This document shows, in pieces, positions 62,227 through 64,000 of a stretch of 64,000 nucleotides of DNA; within the stretch, counting starts at the first letter, position 1; each line of letters begins with the position of its first letter. The translations under genes were made by a program, and so were the position numbers. The DNA lies in NCBI GenBank assembly GCA_903901915.1, contig CAIUSV010000088.1, positions 29,826 through 93,825 on the forward strand, in the 5' to 3' direction. The stretch comes from an uncultured Rhodospirillaceae bacterium (GTDB taxonomy: Bacteria; Pseudomonadota; Alphaproteobacteria; Rhodospirillales; Magnetospirillaceae). The notes under the pieces were generated by a model. That model saw nothing but the letters and a program-made list of their open reading frames with translations. It was not told where the DNA came from and ran no database searches.

Positions 62227-62388
62227 TTAGCGCTCCTCATTGTCATCCTTCAGCGGGATGTTTCCATACTCTTCGAGCCGTGCTTTGTTCTTTGGCCGAT
62301 AAGCATAGAAGACGATCCCGATGAAGATCATGATCACCCACACTACCCAGAAGGGCCGGAGTACGTTGTCGACGAATGCGACGAGCAA
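62227..62388 (-). CDS. ccoQ: cbb3 oxidase subunit CcoQ (subunit IV)
   Basis: 53-aa single-helix protein that stabilises the oxidase. The frame reads LVAFVDNVLRPFWVVWVIMI followed by a basic/acidic tail RPKNKARLEEYGNIPLKDDN, the CcoQ pattern. The start appears to be TTG at 62388 with GGAGG nine bases upstream; an ATG nearby is in a different, nonsense frame. Its position between ccoO and ccoP confirms identity. Confidence 0.88.
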   Translation of the reverse strand: MLVAFVDNVLRPFWVVWVIMIFIGIVFYAYRPKNKARLEEYGNIPLKDDNEER

Positions 62389-62400
62389 ACTCCATACCTC

Positions 62401-63132
62401 CTAGCGGCGGATCGATTCGGGCTTGACGGTCGAGAAATCGACCATCGTACCCAACACCTGCAAGTAGGCCACCAGGGCGTCCATCTCGGTGACCGCCTTC
62501 GGATTGCCCGAAGCCGAACCGATGCTGGCCTTGGGGTAGCTGGCAGCCACGGCCGGGCTTGACGCCGGGTCCGAGAACACCTGCTCCTCAACGTCCTTCT
62601 TGGCACTGGCGATCTGCGCGTCGGTGTAGGGCACGCCGACGATGCGCAGCACCTTGAGGTGCGAGGCGATGTCGGCATAGTCCAACGGACGCGACAGGTG
62701 CTTGTAGCCCGGCATGATCGATCCAGGGACCACGTCGCGCGGATTGACCAGATGCCGGACGTGCCATTCGTTGGTGTACTTGCCACCGACACGGGCCAGA
62801 TCCGGACCGGTACGCTTCGAGCCCCACTGGAAGGGGTGATCGTACTTGGACTCGGCCGCGAGGCTGTAATGGCCATAGCGTTCGACCTCGTCCTTGAACG
62901 GACGGATCATCTGGCTATGGCAGTTGTAGCAGCCCTCGCGGATGTAGATGTTGCGTCCCGCCAGCTCCAACGGGCTGTAGGGACGAACGCCATCCACCTT
63001 CTCGATCGTCGACTCGATCGAGAACAGCGGCACGACCTCGACCAGACCGCCGACCACCACCGTGAGGAGGATGCCAACCGCCAGGAAGAAGATGTTTGTT
63101 TCGAGTTTTGCGTGGTGCTTGAAAATAGACAT
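62401..63132 (-). CDS. ccoO: cbb3 oxidase monoheme subunit II
   Basis: 243-aa membrane-anchored monoheme cytochrome c. The N-terminal helix [20 protein letters not shown] precedes the heme site [20 protein letters not shown], then [13 protein letters not shown] and the Met ligand in [13 protein letters not shown]. Start is the ATG at 63132, with GGAGA upstream. It is 13 bases after the ccoN stop. Confidence 0.97.
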   Translation of the reverse strand: MSIFKHHAKLETNIFFLAVGILLTVVVGGLVEVVPLFSIESTIEKVDGVRPYSPLELAGRNIYIREGCYNCHSQMIRPFKDEVERYGHYSLAAESKYDHPFQWGSKRTGPDLARVGGKYTNEWHVRHLVNPRDVVPGSIMPGYKHLSRPLDYADIASHLKVLRIVGVPYTDAQIASAKKDVEEQVFSDPASSPAVAASYPKASIGSASGNPKAVTEMDALVAYLQVLGTMVDFSTVKPESIRR

Positions 63133-63145
63133 GGGTCGGGTCTCC

Positions 63146-64000
63146 TCAGCGTGCACCGCTGGCGGCGGAAGCGTAGGCCTCGTCGGCGACGTCGCCCTTG
63201 ATGGTCTTGTAGACGTTGTAGACCATCACCAGGGCGCCGAGCACGAACAGGAAACCGCCCAGTGCACGGAAGATGTAGTACGGATGCATCGCCTCGACCG
63301 TCTCGATGAACGAGTACTGGAGGAAGCCGAGGTTGTCATACGCGCGCCACATCAGGCCCTGCATGATCCCCGAGATCCACATCGCGGTGATGTAGAGCAC
63401 GATGCCGAAGGTGGCGACCCAGAAGTGCACGCTCACCAGCTTCAGCGAGTACAGCTCCTTGCGGCCCCACAGCTTGGGAACCAGGAAGTAGAGCGCGCCG
63501 AAGGAGACGAAGGCGACCCAGCCGAGAGCGCCCGAATGGACGTGGCCGATGCCCCAGTCGGTGTAGTGCGACAGCGAGTTCACCGCCTTGATCGACATCA
63601 TCGGACCCTCGAAGGTCGACATGCCGTAGAACGCCACCGAGGTGACCAGGAAGCGCATGACCGGATCGGTCCTGAGCTTGTCCCAGGCGCCCGACAGGGT
63701 CATGAGGCCGTTGATCATGCCGCCCCAGGACGGCATCCACAGCATCACCGAGAAGGTCATGCCCAGGGTCTGCGCCCAATCCGGCAGGGCGGTGTAGTGC
63801 AGGTGATGCGGACCGGCCCAGATATACAGGAAGATCAGCGCCCAGAAGTGCACGATCGACAGGCGATAGGAATACACCGGACGCTCGGCCCGCTTCGGCA
63901 CGAAGTAGTACATGATGCCGAGGAAGCCGGCGGTCAGGAAGAAGCCCACCGCGTTGTGGCCGTACCACCACTGGGTCATGGCGTTCTGCACGCCGCCGAA
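63146..64000 (-). CDS. ccoN: cbb3 oxidase catalytic subunit I, C-terminal part
   Basis: The visible 284 residues are the C-terminal part of the heme-copper oxidase subunit with many membrane helices. His ligand regions include [38 protein letters not shown] and [18 protein letters not shown]. The gene continues beyond the right edge, so the start, promoter and any FNR box are out of view. With ccoO, ccoQ and ccoP it encodes the oxygen-reducing, proton-pumping high-affinity oxidase. Confidence 0.97.
   Translation of the reverse strand, partial: FGGVQNAMTQWWYGHNAVGFFLTAGFLGIMYYFVPKRAERPVYSYRLSIVHFWALIFLYIWAGPHHLHYTALPDWAQTLGMTFSVMLWMPSWGGMINGLMTLSGAWDKLRTDPVMRFLVTSVAFYGMSTFEGPMMSIKAVNSLSHYTDWGIGHVHSGALGWVAFVSFGALYFLVPKLWGRKELYSLKLVSVHFWVATFGIVLYITAMWISGIMQGLMWRAYDNLGFLQYSFIETVEAMHPYYIFRALGGFLFVLGALVMVYNVYKTIKGDVADEAYASAASGAR

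Overview
The window is a GC-rich, densely packed stretch of a Gram-negative alphaproteobacterial chromosome. A Rhodospirillales member resembling Magnetospirillum fits best. The grounds are the lptCAB-rpoN-ptsN order, the ccoNOQP/ccoGHIS modules with an FnrN-type regulator, a PHA synthase with a small phasin, stand-alone hemerythrins and several chemoreceptors. The genus is an inference; no marker gene here fixes it and no magnetosome gene is present. No CRISPR array, transposase, integrase or prophage gene was seen.

Layout. 0-7.1 kb: start of pyrD (cut by the window edge), a NarL-type response regulator, then kdsD-lptC-lptA-lptB-rpoN and ptsN (LPS precursor synthesis, LPS export, sigma-54, nitrogen PTS). 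7.2-9.9 kb: secA. 10.0-12.4 kb: tRNA-Leu(UAA), a mechanosensitive channel with a cyclic-nucleotide domain, and a second copy of the tRNA 3' end plus a REP-like palindrome. 12.4-17.3 kb: a signalling block with a SpoIIE-type phosphatase, a 43-codon small ORF, a PAS protein overlapping a chemoreceptor that carries PilZ-like and CZB domains, and slyX. 17.3-21.7 kb (minus): nadA-nadC-nadB followed by a small cNMP-binding protein and an exported protein of unknown function.

21.8-30.4 kb: a lone receiver protein, groES-groEL behind a CIRCE operator, coaBC-dut-Rrf2 regulator, cysK behind a perfect palindrome, a moeB-like gene with a DsrE-like partner, and a secreted phosphoesterase. 30.5-36.4 kb: a Spy-like periplasmic protein, proline iminopeptidase, queA-tgt (queuosine), a YggU-family gene and an exported YD-repeat protein. 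36.7-40.6 kb: a chemoreceptor, then a LysR regulator divergent from an MFS exporter. 40.8-47.6 kb: an accessory-looking block with two unrecognised proteins, two hemerythrins, a phasin, phaC, a GIY-YIG/DUF123 protein and a TSUP transporter.

47.8-54.2 kb: a yejABEF-type peptide ABC importer with an EamA permease. 54.2-55.9 kb (minus): panB-panC. 55.9-64 kb (minus): the cbb3 oxidase region, ccoN (cut by the window edge)-ccoO-ccoQ-ccoP, a hairpin-rich gap, then ccoG-ccoH-ccoI-ccoS-fnr. ccoQ and ccoS are short genes that appear to begin with TTG.

The most unusual items are the duplicated tRNA-Leu 3' end bracketing the channel gene, the PAS/chemoreceptor pair overlapping at a CTT-TAG-C site, the perfect palindrome before cysK, the orphan YD-repeat protein, and the two unrecognised proteins at 40.8 and 42.6 kb.
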